Shown here: positions 16,311 through 25,141 of the stretch, one piece after another
How the letters are laid out: each line of letters opens with the position of its first letter
Numbering within the stretch: the stretch's first letter is position 1
NCBI RefSeq assembly: GCF_040195635.1
Contig: NZ_JBEFTX010000015.1
Location: 124,001 to 188,000 of the forward strand
Source: Thermasporomyces sp040195635
GTDB lineage: Bacteria; Actinomycetota; Actinomycetes; Propionibacteriales; Actinopolymorphaceae
Direction: 5' to 3'
Length of the DNA stretch: 64,000 nt
The notes under the pieces: generated by a model
Databases searched by the model: none
What the model was told of the DNA's origin: nothing
What the model saw: the letters and a program-made list of their open reading frames with translations, nothing else
Translations under genes and position numbers: made by a program

Positions 16311-17393
16311 ATGCCGAGATCGCGTTCGCGGAGCCGCTCTCCCAGTCTCGCCGACGTCGCCGAGCGCGCTCGTGTCTCGCCATCCCTGGTGTCGCGGTTG
16401 TTGCGCGGCGATGACAGTGTCCGGGTACGTGAGGAGACTCGCCGGCGGGTGCTTGCGGTGGCGGAAGAGGTGGGTTATGTCCCGCATCTGCTTGCCCGTC
16501 ACCTGCGGATGTCGCGCGCGGGTGCGATCGGGCTCATCGTGCACGAGATCAGCAATCCGATCTACGCCGAGATCATCCGGGGTGCGCAGAAGGCTGTGAC
16601 CCGTGCCGGCAGTGTCCTTCTGTTGATTGACGCGGAGGTGGTCACCGATGAGGTGGCGCTGCTCGGCGTCGCCGGTGGCGGTCGGGTGGACGGCTTGCTC
16701 TGGCAGATGGCCGGGCACGCGGGTCTCGACCATGCGGTACATGTCGCGGCCCGGTATGTTCCGGTCGTTCTGGTGAACTCGCGTGCCGAACATGATCTAC
16801 CCGGCGTACATCTGGACGACGAGGGTGCGACTCGGATGGCGATGGGTCACCTGTTCGATCTTGGCCATGAGCGGATCGGGTTCGTCTCAGGAGCGCCCGG
16901 CTCCGACGTGTCCGAGCGTCGCCGGGCGGCGTACCGCGCGAGCCTTGCCGAGGCGGGCATCCGCCGGCGCGCTGCTTGGGAGGTCGAGGGCGGATGGGAC
17001 TCCGGGAGCGGGCATAGGGCGGCCGCCGGACTTCTGCGTCGGGATACCAGGCCCACTGCCGTCCTTGCGACCAACGCGCTCGTTGCCACGGGGGTGGTGA
17101 CTGCGGCGTACGAAGCCGGCGTGCGGGTCCCGGATGAACTGTCCGTCGTGGCGATCCATGACTTGTGGTTTGCCGAACGCCTGATGCCTGCGCTGACCGT
17201 GGTGCGACTGCCGCTGATTACCATGGGTGAGCGGGCTGCCGACCTGCTTGTGTGTGACGAGCAGCCGACGGGCCCGGTCGACATCGCCATCACCGATCCG
17301 ATGCCCCAACTCGTCGAACGGGGTTCAACGGCCCCAGCACCGTCCACGCCGAAGCGGCACCGCCACCGGGGGCCCAGGCGAACGGCCAGCTAG
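16311..17393 (+). CDS. LacI family transcriptional regulator
   Basis: 360 residues. The N-terminal HTH with hinge is SLADVAERARVSPSLVSRLL, then GYVPHLLARHLRMSRAGAIG. The periplasmic-binding-like effector domain has GLIVHEISNPIYAEIIRGAQ and ERIGFVSGAPGSDVSERRRAAY. The ATG at 16311 starts 2 bases after the MaoC stop, so the genes are translationally coupled. A basic tail (KRHRHRGPRRTAS) ends the protein. The operator at 15789-15800 in its own promoter is the likely target. The inducer is presumably the sugar handled by the operon. Confidence 0.88.
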   Translation: MPRSRSRSRSPSLADVAERARVSPSLVSRLLRGDDSVRVREETRRRVLAVAEEVGYVPHLLARHLRMSRAGAIGLIVHEISNPIYAEIIRGAQKAVTRAGSVLLLIDAEVVTDEVALLGVAGGGRVDGLLWQMAGHAGLDHAVHVAARYVPVVLVNSRAEHDLPGVHLDDEGATRMAMGHLFDLGHERIGFVSGAPGSDVSERRRAAYRASLAEAGIRRRAAWEVEGGWDSGSGHRAAAGLLRRDTRPTAVLATNALVATGVVTAAYEAGVRVPDELSVVAIHDLWFAERLMPALTVVRLPLITMGERAADLLVCDEQPTGPVDIAITDPMPQLVERGSTAPAPSTPKRHRHRGPRRTAS

Positions 17394-17427
17394 CGGGGAC
17401 GCGACAAGCACATTCAAGGAGCGGCGA

Positions 17428-18588
17428 ATGGGAGTCTTGCGTGGGATCACCTGGAACCACACTCGCGGCTACGCGCCGATGGCGGTCACCGCCCAGATCT
17501 TCGCCGATCGGCTACCTGACGTACGGATCGAGTGGGATCGGCGCTCTCTGTGGGCGTTCGGAGAGGAGTCTCTCGATGCGCTGGTGGCGGCGTACGACCT
17601 GCTGGTGATTGACCATCCCATGATCGGGACGGCTGTGCAGGCCGGCGCACTGCTGCCCCTGGACGAACAGCTCCCGCCCGCTGTCATGGCGCGGATTCGA
17701 GAGGGCGCGGTCGGCCGTTCGCAGGAGTCGTACCACTACGACGGGCATGACTACGCGCTTGCGGTCGACGCCGCGTGTCAGGTCGCCGTCGCGCGGCCGG
17801 ACCTGCTCGATGCCGCCGGCGAGGATGTGCCCACCACGTGGAGCGCCGTAGTCGATCTAGCTCGCCGAACCCGTCGAGTCGCGCTCCCACTGAACCCGAT
17901 CGACGTGCTCAGTGCGTTCCTGACACTGTGTGCACACCTGGGCGGACCGCTGCGCCACGAGCCGGACGGCCTTTGTCGCGAGACCGGGCTGGACGCCCTG
18001 TCGATGTTGCGGGAACTCGCGGGCCTGGTCGATGAGCCGTGCCGCTCGGCCAACCCCATCGCCACGCTGAACCGGATGGTCACGACCGACGAGATCCTCT
18101 ACTGCCCGCTCCTCTTCGGCTACACCAACTACAGCAGGGAGGGGTACGCACCCCGCCGGCTCAGCTTCCACGACATCCCGTCCATTGAGGGCGAAGGTCC
18201 CCGCGGGTCGTGCCTGGGTGGGGCCGGCATCGCGGTGTCGGCCTCATCAGGGCAGCGGGATCTCGCCCTCGCGTATGCCCAGTGGGTTTCCAATGCAACG
18301 ACACAACGTACGGAGTATGTGTGCGCAGGTGGCCAGCCGGCGGCTGCGGCGGCGTGGGACGACCCGCTCGCCAACGCGTTGACTGGAGACTTCTTCCGGT
18401 CCACCCGGGCCACGATTGACGCAGCCTACCTGCGGCCCAGGCATCCATCCTTCCCCGAATTCCAGACCAACGCCGCACACGTTCTTCGCGACACGCTGCT
18501 CGGCTCCGTGCCACCTGGTGCGGCGATCGACCACCTCGACCGCGGGTATCGGCAGACCTTCGAGTCCGCAGCAACCAGCCCGCCATGA
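17428..18588 (+). CDS. Family-1 solute-binding-protein-like protein without signal peptide
   Basis: 386 residues resembling sugar ABC substrate-binding proteins (SLWAFGEESLDALVAAYDLL, GYTNYSREGYAPRRLSFHDI, YAQWVSNATTQRTEY). The ATG at 17428 has a strong RBS (aaggagcggcga). The N-terminus MGVLRGITWNHTRGYAP is not hydrophobic and has no lipobox, and no export signal is found within the longer frame. No transporter permease is present in the operon. It may therefore be cytoplasmic, as a sugar-binding or sensor protein, or be exported by an unrecognised route. The next gene is a related, damaged copy. Confidence 0.7.
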   Translation: MGVLRGITWNHTRGYAPMAVTAQIFADRLPDVRIEWDRRSLWAFGEESLDALVAAYDLLVIDHPMIGTAVQAGALLPLDEQLPPAVMARIREGAVGRSQESYHYDGHDYALAVDAACQVAVARPDLLDAAGEDVPTTWSAVVDLARRTRRVALPLNPIDVLSAFLTLCAHLGGPLRHEPDGLCRETGLDALSMLRELAGLVDEPCRSANPIATLNRMVTTDEILYCPLLFGYTNYSREGYAPRRLSFHDIPSIEGEGPRGSCLGGAGIAVSASSGQRDLALAYAQWVSNATTQRTEYVCAGGQPAAAAAWDDPLANALTGDFFRSTRATIDAAYLRPRHPSFPEFQTNAAHVLRDTLLGSVPPGAAIDHLDRGYRQTFESAATSPP

Positions 18589-18645
18589 GCCCCGCATGAG
18601 TAAGCGATAGGGCCGCAACTGCCAACCCATGGATCGGAGGTAGTC

Positions 18646-19628
18646 GTGTCGACGAAGCTTCGCCTTGCCTATCGGGAGTTCAGTGGATTCGAGAGCGCCT
18701 TCCGGCGGCAGATCTCGGCGTTTCGCGAAGCCCATTCCGACGTCGACATCGAGATTGTCGCCTATGACCTGCCCACGCTCTACCGCGGGATGGTGGAGGC
18801 CGGCGGTTGCACGTCGGGTGAATGGGACCTCTTCTTGTGCAATACCGACTGGCTGCCACCTCTGTTGCGGCGTGGCGATCTGCTGTCCCTCGAGCCATTC
18901 CTGCGGAAGCGTCCACCGGCGGACTGGCCGGATGGATGGAGCCCCTCGCTGCGCGGTCTGCAGACCGGTCCCGATGGTGCCTGTTACGGAATTCCATACC
19001 ACGACGGTCCCGAAATGTTCATGTATCGCGGCGACCTGTTCGACGAGCCAGTCGAGCAGGCGAGGTTCGCAACGACCTACGGCTATCCCCTGGCTCCGCC
19101 CGAGACCTGGTCGCAGTTCCTGGACGTCGCGAGGTTCTTCACCCGACCGGACGACGAGCTCTCCGGCTGCGTACTTGCCGCCCTGCCGGACGGTCACAAC
19201 AGCGTGTACGACTTCCTCATTCAACTCTGGAGCCGGGGCGGCCAATTGCTCGACGGGCGGCGTGCGGCCTTCGCCGGGAAAGGCCACCAGGCGTTGCAGT
19301 TCCTTCACGAGCTGGTCTGCGTGCACCAGGTCACCCAACCCGACCCTCGCGGGTACGAGAGCGTACGCTCTGGCGACTACTACGCCAGCGGGCGCGGCGC
19401 CATGATGTGGAACTGGAGCGGCTTCGCGGTCGTGGCCGACATGCCGGACTCGGCGATCCGCGGCCGCAACCGGCTGAGCCTCATCCCCCGAGGGGATGGA
19501 CCTCGCGGGCGCCACGTGTCGCTGTCGGTCTACTGGGTACTCACGATTCCCAGCGGTTGTCGCCAGCCCGAGCTGGCCTGGAACTTCCTTCGCCACGTGG
19601 CCGCACCGGAGATGGATCTGATCACCGC
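18646..19628 (+). pseudogene. Second SBP-like protein, C-terminally truncated by a deletion
   Basis: The start (VSTKLRLAYREFSGF, RBS atcggaggtag) and about 328 codons are intact and SBP-like (GEWDLFLCNTDWLPPLL, GAMMWNWSGFAVVADMP, PELAWNFLRHVAAPEMDL). No signal peptide, like its neighbour. At about 19629 the homology stops and the frame runs on for 22 unrelated codons to a stop at 19695. By comparison with the upstream gene, 80-100 C-terminal residues are missing. The sequence that follows is the tail of a different gene in another frame, so a deletion has joined two genes. Confidence 0.65.
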
Positions 19629-20372
19629 ACTGAGGCGGCCGAGCGGGCAGGCACCCTGCTTGCCGTCAACCAGCAGATGCGGTGGGACCAGGTGATCGCC
19701 TGCATGCGAGCGCTGGTGGAAAGCGGCTGGTACGGCCAGCTCACCTCCGGTCTGTTTGATGTCGACGTTCGTACCGACTGGAGCCTGTGGCCGTGGATGC
19801 TCGACAAGCCGCGACTGGAATACTTCTACCACTCGATCCACTACGTCGACGCGATCCGCCACGTCTTCGGCGAACCCGCGAGCATCGTTGCCTCGACCAC
19901 GCGCTACCCGGGCCAGGCGGCTGCCGGGGAGACCCGGACCTGTACCGTCTACGAGTTTTCCAACGAGCTCTCCGTCACCGTACTCGCCAACCACAACAAC
20001 TGGTCACACCGGCCGCGTGCGCTGGTGCGCTGCCAGGGGACTGAGGGCCAGTCCGAAGGCACCCTCGGTGTGCTGTACGACTACCCCGTGGGGCGCCCGG
20101 ATACCTTCGAGTTCTGGTCGCGGAGTGCCCATCCCGATCACACGTTCCAGCGGACTTTCACCGAGCGCTGGATTCCGGATGCGTTCGTCGGGCCCATGGT
20201 GGACCTCCAGTCGGCCGTGGCCGAAGGCAGGGCACCGCTGACAAGCGGCCGCGACAACCTGAAGACGCTTCGAGCGGTCCTGGCGGCATACCGGTCGGCT
20301 GAGGAGGGCCGGCGTGTCGCGGTCACCGAAGTCGCCTCACCATTCACTGCCGGCTCGGAGGTGAACGTATGA
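19629..20372 (+). pseudogene. Gfo/Idh/MocA oxidoreductase lacking its NAD-binding domain
   Basis: From EAAERAGTLLAVNQQMRW onward the frame is the C-terminal part of a Gfo/Idh/MocA dehydrogenase (LDKPRLEYFYHSIHYVDAIR, then RVFGEPASI-like and HPDHTFQRTF segments), ending 4 bases into the CoA transferase gene. The Rossmann domain (GxGxxG, EKP) that should occupy the first ~110 residues is absent, replaced by the preceding SBP-like gene in another frame. An internal ATG at 19677 could start a peptide but it could not bind NAD. The gene is inactivated unless the junction is an assembly artefact. Confidence 0.7.
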
Positions 20373-21496
20373 TGCTTCCACTCGACGGCCTCGTCGTCCT
20401 CGACCTCGCGCAGTACCTCGCCGGGCCGTCGGCCGCCCTCCGACTGGCCGACCTTGGCGCCCGCGTCATCAAGGTTGAACGACCAGGCAGCGGCGACGGG
20501 TCTCGACAGATGCGCCTGCGCGATCGTCAATTGGATGGCGACAGCCTGTTGTTCCACACCATCAACCGTGGCAAGGAAAGCTTGACGATCGACCTTCGTG
20601 ACCCGAAGGACCATGCACGCTTGGTCGACCTGATCCGCCACACTGATGTCCTCATCCACAGCTTCCGCCCTGGTGCGCTGGAGCGCTACTCGCTGGACTA
20701 TGACACGGCGGCCGCGATCAATCCTCGCCTCGTCTACGCTCACGTCACCGGATACGGCGAGCAAGGACGCTGGGCCCAGAACCCTGGGCAGGATCTTCTC
20801 GTGCAGGCCCGCACCGGGCTGACCTGGCTGAACGGTCGCAGCGACGACCCTCCCGCACCAATGGCGCTGTCCGTTGTCGACCACCTTGCCGGCGCGTTGC
20901 TCGTCCAGGGCATCCTTGCCTGCCTCTTTCGCCGCAACACCACTGACAAAGGCGGCCTGGTCCAAGTCAGTCTGCTTGAGGCAGCCATGGACCTGCAGTT
21001 CGAGGTCTTCACCGGCTACCTCAACCACGGTGGAACACCGCATCGCAGCGCTGTCTCGGCCGGGCATCCCGACATTGGAGCGCCCTATGGCATCTACCAG
21101 ACCAGCGATGGCTGGCTCGCCCTCGCTATGGGTCCACTCCACCAACTCGTCCAACTCGTCGGCATCCCCGGTGACCCGATGGAAATCGCAGGGACGCCAT
21201 TCACGGACCGGGACGACATCAAACGCCGGCTCGCCGACGTCCTGATCGGGCGTACAACGCAGGAGTGGACCGCGATCTTAGAACCAGCGGGCTACTGGTG
21301 CGCAGAGGTCCTGGACTGGCCAGCTCTCGAAAAGTCGGGTGCCCTCGACACCCTGAGCGTCGTCGTCACCTGCGGCGAAACGGACCGCACCTTCAGGACC
21401 ACCCGCAGTCCAGTACGTATCGACGGCCAACCTCTGCCCGCCACCGGCGCTGCACCGCGCTTAGGCGCTCACTCGCCACTTCCCGGAGACGCCTGA
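20369..21496 (+). CDS. Class III (CaiB/BaiF) CoA transferase
   Basis: 375 residues. Family features: LDGLVVLDLAQYLAGP at the N-terminus, LGARVIKVERPGSGD, NRGKESLTIDLR, and the catalytic Asp in NPGQDLLVQA; GAPYGIYQTSDGWLALAMG follows. These enzymes move CoA between carboxylic acids. The ATG overlaps the preceding stop (ATGA). Together with MaoC it implies CoA-activated intermediates. A second CoA transferase lies at 35685-36893. Confidence 0.88.
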   Translation: MMLPLDGLVVLDLAQYLAGPSAALRLADLGARVIKVERPGSGDGSRQMRLRDRQLDGDSLLFHTINRGKESLTIDLRDPKDHARLVDLIRHTDVLIHSFRPGALERYSLDYDTAAAINPRLVYAHVTGYGEQGRWAQNPGQDLLVQARTGLTWLNGRSDDPPAPMALSVVDHLAGALLVQGILACLFRRNTTDKGGLVQVSLLEAAMDLQFEVFTGYLNHGGTPHRSAVSAGHPDIGAPYGIYQTSDGWLALAMGPLHQLVQLVGIPGDPMEIAGTPFTDRDDIKRRLADVLIGRTTQEWTAILEPAGYWCAEVLDWPALEKSGALDTLSVVVTCGETDRTFRTTRSPVRIDGQPLPATGAAPRLGAHSPLPGDA

Positions 21497-21502
21497 TCTG
21501 CC

Positions 21503-21521
21503 TACGATGTTCGAACGAACA
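21503..21521 (+). promoter_or_regulatory. TGTTCG-NN-CGAACA operator with overlapping -10
   Basis: TGTTCGAACGAACA at 21508-21521 has perfect 6-bp arms. TACGAT at 21503-21508 is a fair -10 element directly before it; no good -35 is seen. The site lies 34 bases upstream of the PhyH start and is one member of the operator set found at 24931, 25063, 31492 and 31624. Confidence 0.6.
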
Positions 21522-21555
21522 CCTGCCGAGTCCCACCACAGCGGGAGACGAGACG

Positions 21556-22356
21556 ATGGCTGATCAGGCACCACTTCTGAACTCGAAGCAGATGGCTCAG
21601 TTCGTCGCGGCAGGGTTCCTACGATTCGACGGGGTCGTCGACCCCGCTGTGTGTGAAGCAGCAACACGTGAACTCGACAGCGGTCGACCGCTACCTGCGG
21701 CGGGCCGTCCGTTCGATGACGTCTATCCCGATAGCTCCCCATTCCGCCACATGTTGGCTACGCCGGTCGTCGCGGGCGCGATTCGCAGCCTCGTCGGCCG
21801 AGACGCGTTCGCGCACAACCACGACACGCACGTACGGCCGCCCGACCAAGGGAGAGCACAGCCCCTCCACGCCGACCAGATTGCCGACCTGCGCCCATCC
21901 CGTGATGGACACAGCGGCTTCGACCTCACGGTGATGTACTACCCCAACGAGGTGACGCTGGACATGGGCGGCACGCTGGTCGTGCCCGGGAGTCACCTCC
22001 GTCGCATCCAGGGCGCGGACATCGGCCGTTACCAGAATCTCGTCGGCCAAGTGCCCACGGTGTGCCCCGCCGGCACGGTCATGATGCTCCACCATGGCAT
22101 CTGGCACTGTGGCCGTCGCAACGACGGTGACCAGCCCCGCTACATGTTCCGGGTAAGGATTCACCCCACCGTTGCACAGGTACGACTGTGGGATATCGAC
22201 GACATCGACGATCCTGAGGTAGCAAAGATTCTCGGCCAACGGTTCGACTGGTACGAACTCGCCCCGGCACGCCATGAACTGATCAGCCGGACGCACCTGT
22301 GGCGCCTTCTGACCGGCGATCCGACCTTCGAGATCGGAACGCCAACACAGCGCTGA
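21556..22356 (+). CDS. Phytanoyl-CoA dioxygenase (PhyH) family protein
   Basis: 266 residues, Fe(II)/2-oxoglutarate-dependent dioxygenase fold. The facial triad is visible as HADQ (His-x-Asp, around residue 105) and a distal His in MLHHGIWHCG; the 2-oxoglutarate Arg is likely in RYMFRVRIHP. The ATG at 21556 has RBS gggagacgag; the longer frame overlaps the CoA transferase and is not homologous. It probably hydroxylates or oxidatively cleaves a small molecule linked to the sugar-acid pathway, since it carries the same operator as the RLP operon. It is not predicted to act on phytanoyl-CoA itself. Confidence 0.82.
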   Translation: MADQAPLLNSKQMAQFVAAGFLRFDGVVDPAVCEAATRELDSGRPLPAAGRPFDDVYPDSSPFRHMLATPVVAGAIRSLVGRDAFAHNHDTHVRPPDQGRAQPLHADQIADLRPSRDGHSGFDLTVMYYPNEVTLDMGGTLVVPGSHLRRIQGADIGRYQNLVGQVPTVCPAGTVMMLHHGIWHCGRRNDGDQPRYMFRVRIHPTVAQVRLWDIDDIDDPEVAKILGQRFDWYELAPARHELISRTHLWRLLTGDPTFEIGTPTQR

Positions 22357-22406
22357 ACACCACGGCACCATCGAAGAAGCTCCGAGCCATTGGATGCGCC
22401 GAACGG

Positions 22407-24128
22407 TCACCAAACCCAGTCAGCCGTGGCGCAAGCCAGATCGCACTGACGCAACGGCGCAGCGCCACCGGTCGGTCTGTCCTCATACATCGGGCGGAAC
22501 GTACCACGGGGCCGGATAGCCGTGACGTCGTCGCCGCGCCACGTGGTCAGGAATTCCTGGCCCGCCGCACGTTCCACACTATTCCGTACGGACATGGGGA
22601 AAGAGATACTGATCCGCTCACCGACCCTCGGCGTGAGGATCCTGAGGTAGCCATCGGGAGCCCACAGCTCTGGCGTGTGTCCAGACGTCGTCGCCGTTTC
22701 GCCCGCAGGTGTCGTACGCTCGACGGTCAACTTCGCGTAGCCAGCCCACGGCGGTGTCCGGACCCGGAGCTCCCGACAGTCACCACGGATGGTGAGATCG
22801 ACGCGACCTTGGTACGGCAAATGGCTCACGACTTCCACCAACCGGGCTCGTCGAGTGAGCAGGAGGTTCACCCGAATGAGATCTTCGGCGCCGGTGACGA
22901 TCGCGTTCCAGGCGGTGAACAGCCCGCGTACACCGGAACCGACACAACAGGCCTGAACGTCGGCGGTGTGGCCGCGGCCGAGCGCCACGTCGGCAACGTA
23001 GTCGTTCGGAGCACCGTAACCTGCGAACGCTCCTCGGACCCGTCGACCGACGTCATAGTAGGTCACCCATCCCGGCTCGTCGCGGGAGCGGTCCGGCGCC
23101 GATTCCACCCACTCGAGGTCGTCGAGCTGGGACTCCACCAGGTGATTGCGTACGAATCGCTCAACGACCGTCCAGTTGTCTGTGTAGCCCATGCGGGCCA
23201 GGGTGACCGCAATCCCGATGAGGTCTACAAGGGAACACGTTTCGTGCTCAAACCGCTGCTCGGTCAAGTCGCCTGGCGTCCAGCCGAACGCGGTTGCCTG
23301 GGTGAGCGCCCACGTGAATCCACGCTCGACGAACGCTGTCAATGCGTGGTTTCCGGTGTGTTCGGCAAACTTGGCGATGCCGTCAAGTGTCCCCAGCCGG
23401 GTGTGCAGGTGCCCGTTGCGGTACGCCAGTGCGGCGTTGAAGCTGCCGTCCGAGTTGAAGACGCCGCTCTTATCCACAAGGAGTTTGGTGAACCACTCAC
23501 ACAGCTCGAGCGCGTCGGAGTTCCCAGTGGCCTGGTGATAGCGCAGGAGCGGCATGATGAGGCGTCCGCTGAACGACGCCGGATCGGGAGCCAGATGCAG
23601 CTTGGCGGCGTTCGCAGACGGCCAGCCTCGCGGCGTGTACTCCGAGGCCGGATAGAACCACGCGTCGCGTTCCTTCACAGCGATTCTCCGCAGGGCCGCG
23701 ACGTGTCGGTCAGCGGCTGCCTTCACGGCGGGATCCTGCGTGTCGAGGTACGACGTCGTTAAGGCCAGGATGACCGCACGCTGGTCAATGAGGTTGGCGT
23801 TGGGCTCCCAGGATCCCTTGGGATGTCTCTGGCGATAGCTCAGGCCGTCTTCGCCGAAGAAGCTCAACAATCCCTTCTTGTACTGCTCCTCGGTCTGCCT
23901 CCATCGGCTCTGGCCAGTCATGTGCCGAGCGAGGATGGCGGCGTCGAGAAGGCGCCCGTGGCTGGAGCCATATGCCCAGTCGCCGTAACGCAGGTACGCC
24001 GGTTTGGCGAGCAGGTTCGCGCTAAAGAAGGGCAGGTGGCCATGCTCGACGTCAGCCAGACCGACGACAGCGTTCATGGCTAGTGCCGCTCGCTCCTCGA
24101 GCAGTAGTGTCGTGGGAATAGTGGTCAC
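22407..24128 (-). CDS. GH127-like glycoside hydrolase (beta-L-arabinofuranosidase fold)
   Basis: 573 residues, an alpha/alpha barrel of the former DUF1680 type. Residues around HETCSLVDLIGIAV and VQACCVGSGVRGLFTAWNAIV correspond to the Glu/Cys cluster that binds zinc and supplies the nucleophilic Cys in GH127/GH146. A C-terminal strand-rich domain follows (VDLTIRGDCRELRVRTPPWA). No signal peptide, so it acts inside the cell. GTG start at 24128 with a GGAGGA-rich upstream. It is transcribed with the SDR from a promoter carrying the DeoR-type operator. In this context a furanoside such as arabinofuranoside or apiofuranoside is a plausible substrate. Confidence 0.75.
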   Translation of the reverse strand: MTTIPTTLLLEERAALAMNAVVGLADVEHGHLPFFSANLLAKPAYLRYGDWAYGSSHGRLLDAAILARHMTGQSRWRQTEEQYKKGLLSFFGEDGLSYRQRHPKGSWEPNANLIDQRAVILALTTSYLDTQDPAVKAAADRHVAALRRIAVKERDAWFYPASEYTPRGWPSANAAKLHLAPDPASFSGRLIMPLLRYHQATGNSDALELCEWFTKLLVDKSGVFNSDGSFNAALAYRNGHLHTRLGTLDGIAKFAEHTGNHALTAFVERGFTWALTQATAFGWTPGDLTEQRFEHETCSLVDLIGIAVTLARMGYTDNWTVVERFVRNHLVESQLDDLEWVESAPDRSRDEPGWVTYYDVGRRVRGAFAGYGAPNDYVADVALGRGHTADVQACCVGSGVRGLFTAWNAIVTGAEDLIRVNLLLTRRARLVEVVSHLPYQGRVDLTIRGDCRELRVRTPPWAGYAKLTVERTTPAGETATTSGHTPELWAPDGYLRILTPRVGERISISFPMSVRNSVERAAGQEFLTTWRGDDVTAIRPRGTFRPMYEDRPTGGAAPLRQCDLACATADWVW

Positions 24129-24170
24129 GCTCGCCGATCCTCCTCCTCGATGGGCCGCGGGATTCCGCTG

Positions 24171-24908
24171 CTAGTGCCGATGGACAGCCGTCGCGGTCGC
24201 CTGGTCGGCGGGGTAGATGTCGAGGCGCGGAACGTTGACATGTGCGGGGCGCGACACGACCCAGGCGACGGCCTCCGCCACATCGGCCGGCGACAGGGGC
24301 TTCATGCCCCGATATACCGCTTCGGCCCGTGCCGTGTCCCCGCCGAACCGCACGAGCGAGAACTCCGACTCCACCATTCCGGGAGCGACTTCACAGACCC
24401 GCACCGGTTGACCAACCAGCTCCAACCGGAGGGTGTCCATGACCGCGGCGGCCGCATGCTTGGCTGAGGAGTATCCAGCACCGCCTGGGTAGGTCTGATG
24501 CGCCGCCAGACTCGTGACGACCACGACACTGCCATTGCCGGAGCGGATGAGGGCGGGAAGGAAATGCCGAACCGTGCGGACAACGCCCAGAACGTTCGTC
24601 TCCCACATCCACCGCCACTCGTCCGGGTTCGCCTCCGCGACCGGGTCGGCCCCAATCGCACCGCCGGCACAGCACACGAGCGTGGAGCAGTCCGGTGCCG
24701 CCTTGGCGAACGCCGCGACGGAGGACTCCTCGGTGACATCGAGCGCCTGGCTGCGAGCACGGTCGGACAGCGCCTCACTCAGCTGCCGGAGCCGGTCCAG
24801 ACGCCTCGCGCCGATCAGAACATCGAACCCCAGCGCGTCCAGGCGACGCGCCGTAGCCGCACCAATGCCGCTGCTGGCACCGGTGATCGCTGCCAACCTT
24901 GGGCCCAC
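24171..24908 (-). CDS. SDR family oxidoreductase
   Basis: 245 residues, classical SDR with ITGASSGIG, CCAGG, catalytic Ser in VVTSLAAH and YSSAK pair. GTG start with RBS cggaggatagc. It is the first gene of a two-gene operon with the GH127-like enzyme (42-base gap) and shares a divergent, operator-bearing region with the zinc dehydrogenase operon. A role in oxidising the released sugar or an intermediate is likely by context. The exact substrate cannot be read from sequence. Confidence 0.85.
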   Translation of the reverse strand: MGPRLAAITGASSGIGAATARRLDALGFDVLIGARRLDRLRQLSEALSDRARSQALDVTEESSVAAFAKAAPDCSTLVCCAGGAIGADPVAEANPDEWRWMWETNVLGVVRTVRHFLPALIRSGNGSVVVVTSLAAHQTYPGGAGYSSAKHAAAAVMDTLRLELVGQPVRVCEVAPGMVESEFSLVRFGGDTARAEAVYRGMKPLSPADVAEAVAWVVSRPAHVNVPRLDIYPADQATATAVHRH

Positions 24909-24930
24909 GCTATCCTCCGCGGTAGGGAGA

Positions 24931-24986
24931 TGTTCGATCGAACGCTTCTCGTCTCGAGGTTAGGGCGAGCCTTCAGCCCTGGTCAA
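24931..24986 (-). promoter_or_regulatory. Minus-strand promoter and TGTTCG-AT-CGAACG operator
   Basis: Reading the minus strand, TTGACC (24986-24981) and TAACCT (24962-24957) are 18 bases apart. Just downstream is the operator at 24931-24944 (plus strand TGTTCGATCGAACG, 5 of 6 arm pairs). This drives the SDR-GH127 operon and places the operator at the start of transcription. Confidence 0.6.
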
Positions 24987-25030
24987 GATCCGTCCATGGC
25001 CGGCACCTGACCATAACGCACGCGCTCATC

Positions 25031-25076
25031 TTGACGCTGTGAGCCCGACACCTGCACACTCATGTTCGATCGAACA
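25031..25076 (+). promoter_or_regulatory. Promoter and perfect TGTTCG-AT-CGAACA operator
   Basis: TTGACG at 25031-25036 and a weak CACACT at 25055-25060 (18 bases apart) precede TGTTCGATCGAACA at 25063-25076, a perfect 14-bp palindrome. The site is 65 bases before the zinc dehydrogenase start. It is back to back with the operator of the SDR-GH127 operon, so both operons respond together. Confidence 0.65.
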
Positions 25077-25141
25077 GGAGCGTGGATCAGGCCAGCATGC
25101 GTACGAACGAACGAGCGCCAGGCTCACGGGAGGACAGAGAC

